Part shown: positions 48,850-62,187 of the stretch, one piece after another
How positions within the stretch are numbered: the first letter of the stretch is position 1
Layout of the letters: every line of letters begins with the position of its first letter
Source of the DNA: Cryptomeria japonica
Taxonomy: Eukaryota; Streptophyta; Pinopsida; Cupressales; Cupressaceae
Assembly: GCF_030272615.1 (NCBI RefSeq)
Contig: NC_081414.1
Location: forward strand, 230,827,733-230,891,732
Length of the DNA: 64,000 bases
Reading direction: 5' to 3'
Notes under the pieces: model-generated
Told to the model about the DNA's origin: nothing
Seen by the model: only the letters and a program-made list of their open reading frames with translations
The model's database searches: none
Position numbers and translations under genes: made by a program

Positions 48850-49429
48850 TTATCTCTTTTTCTCTTTCCTTTCCTTCTCTCTTTCAACTTCTTGATAATG
48901 TGGTATGCTAGCATGTTCATCTTTAAAGCATGGTATATTAGATATACTTGTTATTTAGTATGCATTGCTTCATTCTCAATAAAATTAGGTTGCCTTGATT
49001 TCATTGTGTAAGTTCTTAAGAATTTACATTTCTTTATGTTAGCTTATCATTCAATTTTTATATGTACTATGTTAGTTAGATCATGATGTGTTTAGTTAAG
49101 AAATATTTTAGCTAGATCACATAGACATTTAATTTAACAAAGGTACATGTTACATAATCAATAGTAGAATTTAATCAAATAATTATTTTGTTTAGTTAAA
49201 TCACACATGTATCAATTTAGTTATGATGAAATTGATTAATCAATCACGTGAGCATTACGTTAGATATACATGTTCATTACCATACTTTTTACTTTTAATT
49301 GAAGCAATATAACACATTGTTTTGTATATTAAAAGGGACAAACATGAAAACATCATCATATATATGCAGGTTTCAATACATATCACAATATCACCACTCA
49401 TACAAAATGTGGTGTCTAGTCATGCACAA
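48850..49429. other. No gene recognised
   Basis: AT-rich, non-coding; position suggests the untranslated tail of the gypsy fragment. A pyrimidine run (about 48853-48893) follows the stop. Confidence 0.5.
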
Positions 49430-51590
49430 TCATCTATCTTTCGAGTGATGACAACCTGAGCCCTCTAGTCCTGGGCATGGTGTTCCCATGGAGGTGTGTA
49501 GGTGAGATGACATAGAGCATAACTCCTAGAGGAACTCCTATCTCTCTCCAACATCATACCTCTGTACATTATTGTCTCTGCCCTAGACTCCATGAGCTCA
49601 CATTGTGGTTGTTTCCTCTCCTCTTGTGCAACCTCGAGCTCTATCTTGATAGAATCAAATAAATCCTCATGCCACCACTCTGTTGAGATCTATGTGTGAC
49701 TTGACAAGACCATGGGATGTGCATTGATTTGATGATTTCTCCAAGAACGTTGCAAATAATTTTGTGCCATCCTTGTGCATTGGTTGTAGGAGGGGAAGGG
49801 AAATTCATGTTAGTCACATATACATATATCATCATCAAAATATAAGAAAATCAAATATCTAAATCAATCACATATTGTACTTGGATCCCCTTCCAATCAA
49901 GTAGGATTAGAAGAGGATGGAGACTGAGATACTGTGCCTAGGGGCATATCTTTGCTAGACTCCCCTCGCTCATATGACCTTGACATCTCGAAATGTACTA
50001 ACAGTGGTGATGAACTACATGCTCTCGAGGAAGGCCTCTACAGGGGCATGCCATCATCCTTTGTACGAGAATGTACTCTGACTATGGAAGGTTTGCATTT
50101 TGGATCTCTCCTTTTGATTGACTAGGAGCATCACTCTCACCCTACTCCTACTCCTCACCCTCATCACTATGTTCTCTAGCTGCCTCATCCTCTTCCTCTC
50201 AACTAGTTGGATCTGATAGCTTGACCCATGGCTAAGGATCTTTTGTTGGTTACTCTAGTGGAAACATGACACCTGGATATGTAGTCTCTTGATACCTTGT
50301 ATATGTACATTGAAGACCAACATCATCCTCTCATAGTGGAGCTAGTACATGCCACCTCTCCTCCTCCTCCTCATTAATAATCTCTACATCATATAATGTT
50401 GGTTTGGGTAAGGACCTTGGTTTCACAACACTTTGAGAATGTCATATGTAGGTTGACACTGTCGTGTGATAGCCCTACATTAGACCAAAATATCTCATCA
50501 CTCTATCGTAGTAAAATAGAATGATGATGTAGCTATGGTGACCCTCCAGTAGATAGTCTCATTACATCTGTCATCACTGGATATGTTTCTCATCCCAAAC
50601 ATGCATGCATCTATATGGCCTCCATATGATAGCAACATTGTAGAGGATCCATCACAAATCTCCAGTATAACAAATATCCTCTTTGCAATGGTCTACTACA
50701 AGGATATGCATGCACTCGATGCTTGTCAAAGGAGATATCTATGAGAAATCTTGTAGGCCTCATGAATGATATATGCTCAAACATCCATACTTGCAACAAT
50801 GTGAAAGTCATTAATCTCTTACCCTCATAATATACAGACTCCTTTAAGTCATTGTAGAGATGTGCGAGCATGATATCCCCATGCAAATACAATGTGTTGC
50901 TCCTTCATCTCACAAATAATATGAGTAAAGCCTCCATGCATATGAGTGGCTCACCCATCGGACATACAACTAGCCCCACTATAGCAATCATAATCCTTTG
51001 AATCAATGCAATCTCTCTTGTAGTGTTTAGTAATCACTAGATGTATATTCGACCACTCAAATCTTTGAGGGCCCCTCGAACAATGTAATATATGTGATCT
51101 CTCTCTACCTCCACTTGTGAGTGATTTGACTAATACCTCATAGTCCTCGCTAGCACCATTAGTCGTAGAATGCAGTACACATCCTCTAAGGTGACTGCCA
51201 TCTCTCCAGTAGGAAGATGGAAAGTAGATATATTTGCATCCCACCTCTCCATTAGGGTCATCAACATCAACTCATGATATTCCATCACTGACATGTAGTA
51301 TACCTAATACAGTCCCACATCTCGAAGCAATTTCCTCTCATCCTGATCAAGGTTGGAGAGTTGACTCTAAAGGAAGTTATACATATAACATCCAACATGT
51401 TATCACATATAGGGTAGTTCCTACTAATAAAATCATCAAAATGATCCATCAATATCATAATCAACATAGTCACGATGTTCTAACCCCAATTGTGTCATAT
51501 GGTCCTTTCTAGGACTATGGTGCCCTTGTGGGACCATGTCACCCTAGTGGGATTAACATGCCCACCTTGGGTGAGCCATGTGGAAATTTT
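49430..51590 (-). pseudogene. Plant mobile domain (PMD) ORF remnant, copy 2
   Basis: Minus strand. Near 51280-51150 the frame reads YHELMLMTLMERWDANISTF followed by HLPTGEMAVTLEDVYCILRL, the diagnostic PMD core. 50892-50611 has LAHLYNDLKESVYYEGKRLM and TFTLLQVWMFEHISFMRPT. Further 3' is an acidic stretch (EEEEE near 50360) and RWRE-type debris to 49430. Frame changes and stops separate the blocks. Better preserved than copy 1 (42.5-43.65 kb), same strand, about 7 kb apart. Confidence 0.68.
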
Positions 51591-53297
51591 TGGTTTTCAA
51601 CTTAAATAAACATATCAAAATAAATAAAAATAAAAAAGCCAGGTTGTTTAACCTACCTCGTCTAGTGGAAGACCCTCCTTGACTAACTACCACCAGTTCT
51701 CTATCCTTGTGGGAACATCTAGTCATCAACTCAATATTTTTCCTTGGTAGATTCCTTTTCTACACTTCAAAACAAGAATGTGAATGAGACAAAGGAACAA
51801 TGCATTTGCCATTATTTAAAGGTAATTTTATCAAAACCCTCATTTCTATTTTTTACTTAATCCTTTATATCTTGAGCTAGAGGACACTGGTTCACATGTC
51901 GTTTGTTGCGTTAGAATTGTGATTCAATTTCCTATCTTTTAAAATTCCTATTGAGTAATTTGATTTGGTAGCGAACCTTATTACATGCATTTTTCATCAC
52001 TTACATAACATAATTCAAAGTGGTAAACATGATACCCTGTTTCTAACTCCTAATTAACAAGCAAAAACAAGGGGCATACAACTCCCTTCAAATTTCATCA
52101 CTCTTAGTAAGCATTCTAGGACATTATTGATTTTAACTAACAAAGTAGTTTTGTAGAATGTGGTTCCTAATGTTGTATTGTAGTTACTGCTACATTGGGG
52201 ACTTTGTTCGACACATATGGATATATCCTTTTTACATAAATGTTTACTTTTTTATATTTTATCTTGCATATGCATGTAGTGCCATATGACTCTGCTAAAG
52301 TGAGGGATAAATGTAGCATCATAAATTGTACACCTTTAATTAGGGTGTTTAAGTCCATGCTTAGTTAGCACTTGTTTTAGTATGTCTCATTATTTTAAGC
52401 ATTATAGGACTTCCATATGTAATTTAATAAATGTATTAGAATTTGAGTCTTTTATTAATTTAAATAACATCATGCTCTATAAATTGGGCCCTTGATTCTA
52501 GGTGTGCCCTTTAATCATTTTATCCTGATTTATCCTTAACCCTACCCTAGTTACAACTTCCAAAATACATTCCACATATCTATACCTCATGGTTTGAGCC
52601 ATCGAGCTTTAGCATTATAAACCCATTATCTTGCATCCCTAAAAATTTGGGATAAATTTGTTGGGACTTGAATGGTCATACCCCCTTGGTTGTGCACTTT
52701 TTTCCTAGAATTTTGGGAGGATAATTTGGTATCTCATATCGTATGAATAAATGACAAATCTAGGTCAATTTTTCATCAATTTCAAACCTAAGATTTCATA
52801 TATAAGATAATTCACTTCCTCATTTGTGATAATCTTTTGACATCTTTGGAGAGAAACAATTATGCAATTGAAGGTATTCTAGTGAAGTGAAGGTGTTGCT
52901 TTAAAGGAGTCTCATATTTGTAAATCAATAAATTCTTCAACATTCATTCATTCAACCATGGATGCTTCAAGAGACATTGGACGATGATAGAGAATCATTG
53001 ACTGATGAATGACTTGTACCTCTTCCTAAGGGATTTGGTATGATTTCATGTTACTCTTATGTTTCTACCATTAAGCTTTAGATATACATCATAACTAGTC
53101 TCAAATTTACATTATTTCTTCAGTTATACATTCTAATTGTCTAAATTAAATCTTTTCAATTCAATCATTATCATTTAGGTTTTTTTCTCTAACAGTTATG
53201 AGTAGGACTCTAGTTTGCATATTAGACATTTTAGTAGCTTGTTGCAATTTTTGAGGTAGTGATGATGAAGCTATATGTTGTCAAAGTATGAGGAGAG
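51591..53297. other. No gene recognised
   Basis: Short chance frames only. AT-rich, with no terminal repeats seen. A purine-rich run just before 53298 may be the purine tract of the copia LTR that follows. Confidence 0.5.
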
Positions 53298-55162
53298 TGT
53301 TGATAGTTAATTATCAATTGTTGTCATTATGGTTTGTATGACTGGCATGGGGAGATTGACATAGGAATATTGGTTGCAAATAGTTTGTGGATGTCCACCT
53401 TCTTGGTGTTTGATGTCTACACTTAATATGATGTGTTGATATAGTTAATGATATTGACAATGTGTCTAATGAAAAATATAACATGATGAGGATTAGATGG
53501 TTTGAGATATTAAGATGAGAATTGAATTCATGGAAATAGAATGAAAATCTTGTAGTAAGTGAGAAAATATTTCCAAAATATTTCAATCTCGAGAAGTTTG
53601 TTGATGTATGTTGGCACAAAAATTTATATTAATGATTGTCTTAAAGAATGTTCAACATTCCTCTACATTTGATGATATGGTCTTGTGGACTTGAACATAA
53701 TGTTTATGCTCTATGGATATTGCACTCTTATCTTTTCAAGTCCCTGGTGTTGCAGTTGATGTGGTTGGTGATTGTTGTTTGTTGATAGTATAGTCTATTA
53801 GAATTTGTTTGAAAAATGATCTGCATTTCTCCGCATTGATGTTTTAGGTATTGCGGCTTGGAGGACATGTTTATAAATCTTTTGTTGTGTCTCAATTCTT
53901 TTTTTTAAGATTCTAGTGATGTCTATGAGAGGTGATAATGGTGTTTAGTGCATGACCGGTTTCCTTGGCTCTCCAGAATGAAGTGTTTTGTATCAATTGT
54001 GTTGTGTCAGTATGGTCTTGATGTGGAAAGAAGAAATAAGTTCTTAGGAATGATGTTGGATGTTCAAGGAGCATCCTTGCATGCTTCACATGATGCTAGA
54101 AGGCCTATTTGATGATGCATTATGTTTGATATGTGTATTTCATGGTAATTGCTTTGGTTCATACGATAAAAGTTGTTCTCTTGTTTGTAGTGTGTCCTTG
54201 GGTGTCTTCGCTTGTTTTGAAGGTTGTGTTGCATTGAGTTTTGGTCCTGCCTTGGCGTGTGAGGATCCACATTGGGTTTTATTCATATAGAAAATATGTT
54301 TTGGGATGACTAGTGATGTGCTATGTGGATTATCTACATGTTACCTTGTTGCCGACCTTGGAGGATGTATGATAGCCTGTGAATTGTATAGGATCGCTTA
54401 GAAAGAATCAATATGATTCTTTTAGGTCCTCTATATCTCCTGGATTGGATTGCTTTCACCATAAGTATGTTTTGGTGGTCAATTTAAAAGGACTTATATT
54501 TTTCCTTTGCTCCGATTGACCTAATTGATGCTTGCAAATAAGAAGATGGTATATATAGAAGATCAAATTGGTGCTAATGGTGTGTATGAGTGTGTGAATC
54601 AATGTGTATGTTGTGCTTACATGATCATATCATTTGAAGAGTTAGTGATGCGAAGTTAAGGCAACAAAAGTGAGCAGTGATTGTTGTGAAGTTGGTTGCT
54701 TGAGAGAGATATTCAAGGACATCTTCATACTTGGAGATTGTTGGAAGCAGTGTTGTTGAAGGCCTATTCATTTTGATTCATATGTTCATGTACCTTGCTT
54801 AGAGACAATGAGTCTTCTTTGCAAGTTTTGTATATTGCCTTGAGGTAGTGCATCTCAACCTACAAGTCCCTTGTATCTTTCCCTAAGATAGTGCATCTTA
54901 GCTTGCAAGTCTTTTAGGTAGCAGTGTGCTTCCTTGGCAGTGAGCCTAATACAATATTGTAATCTTATTCATATATTGTGAGTTGACTCTCACTGTGGTG
55001 TTTGGTTTGGGTTTTCCAAGTAAATCTAGTGTTCTGTTGTGCATGTTATTTCGTTGTTTCATCTTTCATTGTTGTTGATAAGATTGAGACTATGTTGATA
55101 AAGCTTAAGTAATTGATCGGGACTGATTCACCCCCCATCTTAGTCTTGGTGTGTGTTTAACA
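53298..55162 (+). mobile_element. Copia LTR on the plus strand (solo or 3' LTR), about 1.86 kb
   Basis: Ends with the plant copia LTR tail: GGGTTTTCCAAGTAAATC at about 55010, GATTCACCCCCCATCTTAG near 55125 and TTTAACA at 55162. This is the mirror image of the copia-3 LTR start. Two readings of the left edge: TGTTGATAG at 53298 with a purine tract (AAAGTATGAGGAGAG) before it, or TGATAG at 53301 preceded by AGTGT, which recurs right after 55162 and would be a 5-bp duplication of a solo LTR. No internal coding part was found. Confidence 0.6.
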
Positions 55163-55400
55163 AGTGTGTGAAAAGATGATTATTATCTTCTCCACTTCTA
55201 CCACACATAACACATTTTAAGGGGCCTTGCCAATCCATTCTCTATAATTTATCCCATGCCAAGGCCTGATCGTGCCAAGTGATCCAAAGGAAGGCATTGT
55301 CCTTAGGAAGGCCCTTATAAAACTAGATCTTTGACCAATGAACATCACCATCAAAAATCTCATCACAAAAATAACAATGGTATGCAAAATTAACATAAGG
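55163..55400 (-). pseudogene. LINE C-terminal zinc-knuckle (zf-RVT) fragment
   Basis: The minus strand reads DGDVHWSKI, a stop, then FYKGLPKDNAFLWITWHDQA, another stop, and MDWQGPLKCVMCGRSGEDNN with HLF. The CxxC...HLF arrangement is typical of the end of plant LINE reverse transcriptases. Two stops are present. It is cut exactly where the copia LTR begins. Confidence 0.7.
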
Positions 55401-56646
55401 GAGAAGAAGATTCCACTTTTTATCCTAATAGCATCCTTCCATATACTCTTTCACCAATAATCTCATGGAAATGTCCTATATATTTAAAAATATTATATTT
55501 ATATATTAATTATTAATTATATTTATAAAAATTTTAATCCACATATTAGAATTTCTAAGCTTACAAATTATAAGAACGCAATTCCAGAGAGAGGGGTTCT
55601 TAAAATATCTCTACACGTGTTGTTGAGAATTTTGAACAGTTTTTACAAGCAAAGGTCCTATGGATTTTATAAGGCAAGCTTAAAATTTTAAGTTTCAAAA
55701 TTATAAGAAACTTGTGGCACCATGAATATTTTTTAGCAACAAGGAATGTTAAATATACAATTATATAACTAAATCTAAAAAATTATTGACAAGAATTTAA
55801 AAATGATAGATGAATGACATGTCATAACAAATTTTTTGAGTGGAGGAAATTTTCACCACTCTAAAGATACCCCTTTAAATCTAAAATCCAAAAATAATAA
55901 CTTCTATTTTTTTACATAATATTTCTAAATTAACATATAGCACAATTCTTAATCCCTACTCCACAAAAATAGTTAGTATAGGAGTTCCATAAATTCCCTT
56001 CCTTTCAAATCTCCCCTACTAACATATATTAACAAATCAACCCTATCAACCAACAAAACACCATCATTATCAATTATTTTAAAACTCAGTCTAAATATAT
56101 AAATTTATTTTTTATTTTATAGGAATATTCAATTTTATTAGGGTGATGTTTAGTTCAAAATGATTATCCATGTGCCTGGTAAATAAAAAGGTTTGAAAAA
56201 ATATATTCTAATTATAATTTGTTAAAACAAGCTCGTATACCAAATTAATATGTTAAATTTTAAAATAAAGGTCTAAATAGGTTTAGAGTTCAATATTATG
56301 CGTTTTTATATACTTTCAAATGTATTCTAAAGAAGATGAATTTTAACTCCATTTTTGAAGCTGTTTTATAGCCGAAGAACGTTGTCTGTGTACCCAGTTT
56401 TAAGGAGTTTCTATGTTTAACATTCATGTTATCTCTTACAGACAATGTTTCAATCAGGAAATTTCATCTTTTAATACTCAACTCATAATTAAACTGCAGT
56501 GCTATGGCAAAAGAAGAGAAAATGTTAAATTAATCTGGACTCCTAAAAGAAAATTGTCTCCACTATGTTGATGCCAAAAAGAAAAATGTAAAACCTCTGC
56601 AGTAGGTATTAGAAAAGCTGACTGAACTGATCTGTGAATATCCAAC
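55401..56646. other. AT-rich upstream region of the MADS gene
   Basis: No reading frame of interest. The last few hundred bases should hold the promoter and first untranslated exon of the MADS gene. I did not identify a secure TATA box or start site. Confidence 0.45.
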
Positions 56647-56908
56647 GTAAGTTTTTTATTCTTTCATTCTCTTTTATTTTTATCATTATAATCATGTGGC
56701 ATTACGATCTTCTCTTCATAAATTCCATGTCAGTTTTACTGCTGTAAAGATCATTTTCTTATACAATTTGAATATGTTTATGGTTTTCAGTAGTACTTTG
56801 ATGTTTTGGTTTCATGATCATGTGAATTGATGTTACTTATTGTAAAGTTGGAATGAATTTGATGTGGGTTTCTTCATTGTATTTAGGAGTTTGAAATAAT
56901 TTTTACAG
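56647..56908 (+). other. Probable 5' UTR intron of the MADS gene (262 bp)
   Basis: Donor AAC/GTAAGTTTT at 56647 and acceptor TTTTTACAG/ATG ending at 56908, with T-rich sequence in between. The coding ATG lies 15 bases after the acceptor. Confidence 0.55.
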
Positions 56909-56923
56909 ATGTGTTGACCAGGT

Positions 56924-58027
56924 ATGTTTGATGTTGTTATGGTGTCTAGAAAGATGGGTAGACAGAAGATAGAGATAAAGAGGATAGAAAACTCAGATGC
57001 CAGGCAGGTTTGCTTTTCCAAGAGGAGAATGGGCCTGTTCAAGAAGGCTAGTGAGCTTTGCATTTTGTGTGGGGCAGAAATTGGTATCATTGTCTTCTCT
57101 CCTGCGGGGAAAGTCTTCCCATTTGGACACCCTTCCATTGATTTTGTAATTGACAAGCTCCAGGATGTCCCTGTCTCTGCAGACAGTGAGAAAATAGAGA
57201 ACACTCAAAAGCTTGGAAAGCAGTACAACCAACTTCTTCAAGATCATGATGCTCAAAAAAGGCATTTAGAGCTCCTAGAGAGGGAAAGACAGAATATTTG
57301 TACTGGGTTTGGGTTTAATTATGAAAAAAAAGACTTTTGGTGGAAGATGAATATACAGGATCTCCAAATCAACGAGCTGAAGGAGTTTTCATCTTCATTG
57401 CAGATGCTTAAAGACAAAGTAATTGAACGTGCAGAATATTTGCTATCATTAAGAATCAACGACAACAGTGCTTCTCCCTCCATGAATGAAATGTTCATGG
57501 AACAATACAATCAACAGCCTCTTTATGAGAATACAAGGCTTCACCCATCTTTAGTCCCTGACTTCTATAGTTCAGTCCCACGGTCTTTATGGAATACGAC
57601 TAGTCCTTATCCAGTACCATACGCTTTGACGGATGACAACCAAGGTTTATTGAATGCAGATGGTAATGGTGGTAATGAGTTTGCCCAAGATTCTGGGATC
57701 CAACCAATGTCTTTCGCAGATTTACCCAGTCAAGATACTGATTTTGCTCCCGTAGAAATATCAGGATCAATGAACCAACAACAGCTGTCTCAGGCTCCCT
57801 CAAATATATATGATGGTGTGAATTTATCATCTATGTTAGGAGAATATCAGCCTTTTGGTTCCTCTCGAACAGCAGACATGCATAAATGGATTTCTGCAGA
57901 TAGACAATTGGGATTTTGGCAACCCACCAGTGACATTACTGGAACTTCTTCATTAGAATTTCCACCCAATGTTCAAGGAGATGAATATGGAGCCATAAGA
58001 GGGCAAGCTTGCAACCCACAATTTTGA
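56924..58027 (+). CDS. Type I (M-alpha, AGL62-like) MADS-box transcription factor
   Basis: An intact, intronless frame of 367 residues. The MADS domain starts at the second in-frame candidate Met (residue 11, base 56954): [40 protein letters not shown], with [20 protein letters not shown]. No keratin-like K domain follows, as expected of type I. A WW pair (residues 139-140) and the helical [16 protein letters not shown] match the C-terminal conserved region of AGL62-like proteins; the rest is Gln-, Ser- and Asn-rich. MADS proteins bind CArG-box DNA as dimers in the nucleus. AGL62 in Arabidopsis controls endosperm development, so a role in seed or female gametophyte tissue is an inference. Start at 56924 or 56954 is undecided. 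Confidence 0.92.
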   Translation: MFDVVMVSRKMGRQKIEIKRIENSDARQVCFSKRRMGLFKKASELCILCGAEIGIIVFSPAGKVFPFGHPSIDFVIDKLQDVPVSADSEKIENTQKLGKQYNQLLQDHDAQKRHLELLERERQNICTGFGFNYEKKDFWWKMNIQDLQINELKEFSSSLQMLKDKVIERAEYLLSLRINDNSASPSMNEMFMEQYNQQPLYENTRLHPSLVPDFYSSVPRSLWNTTSPYPVPYALTDDNQGLLNADGNGGNEFAQDSGIQPMSFADLPSQDTDFAPVEISGSMNQQQLSQAPSNIYDGVNLSSMLGEYQPFGSSRTADMHKWISADRQLGFWQPTSDITGTSSLEFPPNVQGDEYGAIRGQACNPQF

Positions 58028-58042
58028 TGGAGTTGATCTTGC

Positions 58043-58048
58043 AATAAA
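58043..58048 (+). terminator. Candidate polyadenylation signal AATAAA of the MADS gene
   Basis: AATAAA lies 15 bases after the stop codon and is the closest canonical signal. It may be too near the stop; others downstream are possible. Confidence 0.4.
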
Positions 58049-61000
58049 TAACATACAATTTTGGTTAGAATAAAGGCATTGATCATCTAGAACTAATTGA
58101 AGCATTTTCATTTTGGTCATGGGATTACAAAAACCGTACTAATTTGTGCCCTGTGAGAAGCTCACGTGGGGTTAACAGTATTAGTCTTAGTTATAGAATA
58201 CGAGAACTTTCTGTCATTGTATGTTTTTTAATGTCAAAATATAAATATGTTTTAATGTTTTTATAAAAAAATATCTCTTATTTTATTGTATAGAATGGAA
58301 AATAGGTCTGAATGTTACTGGTCAATTATCAGACAAAGTTTTCTCAACTATGAGAATTTTCGAAGTCCTTATTGTAAAGGTTTTTATCACTGCCAACTTC
58401 TTGATTTCTAGAAGCTACTGAATGTACATGCGTAGTTGGTACTTGGTGAATTCAACAATTGCTTTAAACTAAAGTATTCAATGCTGCAATTGGAATGATT
58501 CTGTTTAGATATAAAAGTTTTGTATGACTATGCTGAGTGACAAATTTACAGTTTTATTGTGTTTCGGAATTGAGCTTTATCCTTTAGTTACACAAACGAG
58601 ATTGGCTGAATATTTTATTTATAGAACCATAATAGATCCTGTTTTACGCCTATTAATTACAAACTTTATCAAATATATATTCATTGGAAATAATCCTCTT
58701 TTTCATTTTATATACCAGCAAGTACAGTGTTATTTACTCGTGGATCAAATTTTGCATAGAAAGAGCACATGTTTTGCTTTCTCTACTGTATTTGGCTTTG
58801 AATGGATTGCTGCAACACTTACCCATGTTTTGCTTTTCAATGGAAGGTGTTCTCCATAAGGCTTTCTTTGTTTCATATTTGATTGGCATGATGAGAACAT
58901 GTTTTATGTATTTTTATGAACCTAAAAGAAAATTCAAGTACATATAAAAGAATTATTTGTGTCCTCAAGTCTGTATTGGAAAGAATCAGGCTTATTGATA
59001 TTCTTTTTCCAAATATTTTGTATATATTTCTCAAATTTCTCAAATTACACCCTTCAGAAGTAAAAATCTGATCAACATTTACAGTGCGTCATGAAATTCT
59101 TAAGCAGAGTAGATAATCGAGCATATAGAGATCAGATGTACATGCACAGATGATAAAAGTTCTTGTGAAAGAAAGTGATTGGTGCCAGGGTTTATTTGAA
59201 TGATTGGAGACTAAGAAAGGAAGAGCATTCACTCAATGTTGCGCAAGACAGATTACATTTACAAGATTAGGAAGTTTGTTCTAACTATGCTTTAGTATTG
59301 TCGTCTTCAATTGGATTTCTTATTCCTTCTCAACATTAAATTATGGTTATTGAGTTATTTTCAGATGTTTTAGTCTTGTGACAAAATAGGCCTGGAGTGA
59401 ATGCTTCTATGACTGGGTGGGTGCATGTTGATGATACGCCTTCTGTACTGACTCCCTAAGAGGAAATTTAAGTTATATTTGGGAAAAAGGTTGTGCTTCC
59501 TTTTGTAGAACTGCAAAGCTGTTTATGAATTCTATTACATATTATAAGGAAAGAAAGACCATATTGGGAAAGTTATACATTCAAATTTCTTGCCTGAGAA
59601 GATCTGCTTGACAACGTTTGTGTAATTTCAAGGATTTAAGTCTTGATTCCACATATATTAATATTTTGGCAAGGCTTTTGTCTGTAGCAGATGAACATGC
59701 AAAATACTTTACTTCATCCTAATCAAGGTATCTCATGATAAGCATCAGCCCTACTGCAGGAGATGCTTATGTAGTCTTAGATTGTTTAACTCACTAGTAT
59801 TTGTTAATCTTATCTAATTGTCTGGATTTGGCTGGTGGTAAGTGTAATGTCTATCTGAACAACTCCTTGAACAATTCTAAAGTGGTAGGGAAGATACTAT
59901 AGTTTGCTTGCATCCTGAGAGTTCTTTGGAAACAAGGGTATCAAAGAGTTGATCAGTACAAGCAAGAGGAAGAGTCGATCGGTTTTACAAGAACCTTGCA
60001 ATTCCTTGTGTCATACCTAGTGAAGTTGTTGGGAGCTACATTGGTGTTGACATCACTATATCAACTACATCAGGTGTGTTTTCTTGAGTTAGGAGGTTTG
60101 AAACATTTCCATTCCTTCTTTATAAGATTGTCAATCCTTCAAGACACACATTGTTCCTGTTCTAAAGGAAACTTAGTTTGCATAAACATTTGCCAATGAA
60201 ACTTAACGTTTGAAGGACCTGTACATGCATAACAATTACTTAAAACTGAATAGCTATGTTTGTTTGACATTTAGAAAGGAGGCCTTCATTGTCATCTTCT
60301 AAATTACAGGATTTGTTGAGAGAAATATCTCTCTAAATGTTGTTTCCACTTACCAGATATTATGCTTACATCCTATAGGATCATTGGGAATGCCTTTGTC
60401 ATATTTTCTGTTAGGCAAGCAGATGAACACTGCAATCTTCTGTCTTGCTTTATAAGTACTTGTCTGCTCTAATTTGTTGATGCTGGTAATTCTCTCCCTG
60501 CAGAATTCTCTATTGATTATTGTAAGATTTTGGCTAGGGAACCTAATTATATAGATTAAGTATCCTCGATAGTTAGAGGCAGTTACCAAATTGCCAAGCA
60601 TGGTGATATATTTATATTGTGCTTAATACAAACACATTATTGTTGCCACTTGTAAATATTTGTCTGCCAATTATTTTCTCCAAATATATCTGCAGCAGCA
60701 AGAATAGGATCTATTTAGACTTTCATAGCTGATTAGGACATGTCATGGTTTTACTTCTGATTGTCTTGATGATTAGGAAAGGTTTTAACTTTGAAGAATG
60801 TAATAAATGTTTTCAGTACATTTAATTGTTAAAGATTGCAAGGATTTGATGTTGACCTTGACCAGGCAAGGCAAATGTCAAACAAGTGACATGCGACATC
60901 ATTAGAGGATATGAGCAATGCCAGTGATTGTAGTCTCTAGGCATGCAATTGACTTTAAAGAGACATGATTACTAAGTCATTGAAGCATGCATACTATTAT

Positions 61001-62187
61001 ATATCCTATGACTATAACAAGATCTATAGCAGGAGATCCTCCAGGTGCAGAGGAAGGAGCAGCGATATGAGGGTATAGGATTAGAAGGAGAGGCTAAGTG
61101 TAATGTAATAGAGACCCAAAATTATTCGAGCTTACATTGCGTTGTGTTGAAATATTAATGTATTAATAAATTCTAAGTTGAAAATAGGTAAATGAGCTGA
61201 GAAATCATATACTGTACTATGTATTTATGATGATAATGTGTGTCTCTATTAGAGTATAAGCACCCATTTATAGTTTAATTATATTTAATATTTATTAATG
61301 ATTTCTTTCCTTATATAGAGTTCAGTTATTCAGTTTATTCCGATACTACAAATTCAGCAAATCGAAACTTATTGCAGCCTTGATCACATTTGTAGCTTGT
61401 GAACACACATTAGGTTTAGTCCTCCAATATTGCAGAACCTTCTATTAGTGATCAATATTTATCAATTCATGCAGCTTATCTCATGTAATTCTAGTACTGC
61501 TTCTATGAAGATAATTAAGTAGAGGCACTGTAAAATTGATAAACAAATGCACAAGGTTATAGAGAATAGATCAAATGCAAAACTTAATTGTGCATTTGAA
61601 TCTCCCATGTTGAACTGGCCATAACTTCCTTCCTAAACAAAAATTTGAGTTGAGGAGCAATAATTTATTGAGTTTAGGACCCCAAACTAGAGCACATATA
61701 TTATTCTCAAATGAAATATAATACACAGAATTATGCAATTATACAATCTTATTATCAACCAAAATTACCTCAACCTCCTTGTTTAAACTCGTACTGTTTA
61801 AAATTATTTTGACCTGATGAGGCATTTTTTATATTGCAAGGAAATGCATTTCTTTACTCATCTCAACTTATTGAGACCTTTTCATCAACTCAATTCTTAC
61901 CTTAGCTCTACCTGTTGGAAGGATTCCTTTATTTGTATTAGTGTGGAGTCCAATATTTTGCCTGGTGACCAAGGCCTCTTTTGCATATTGTTTCCACAAC
62001 CACTAAGTGCAATCCTGTGGCAAATCGTGTGATTTTATGGCACCATACAAATATTCCAATTGAAGAGGGAAACTCAAAGTCTTATGTATCTTAGTTTTTC
62101 AAAACTTATCATAGCGTAGCCTTCCAATTTGGTAACTATTTATCCCATGCAAAGGGAAGGGAATTTGTTAAGCTTGAATGCCATGCT
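58049..62187. other. Intergenic region, no gene recognised
   Basis: More than 4 kb between the MADS and transporter genes. Plus frames at 58524-58859 and 58684-58947 overlap one another and have no domain. I see no LTR, TIR or RNA gene. The composition is uniform and unlike the nested transposon part, so it may be genuine gene-flanking DNA. Confidence 0.55.

Noticed and set aside
54060-54290. Cys-rich plus-strand frame of 76 codons
   Set aside because: Lies inside a copia LTR, and an opposite-strand frame covers the same bases; likely chance.
58524-58947. Two plus-strand frames after the MADS gene
   Set aside because: They overlap in different frames, are hydrophobic by base composition, and lack splice or domain support.
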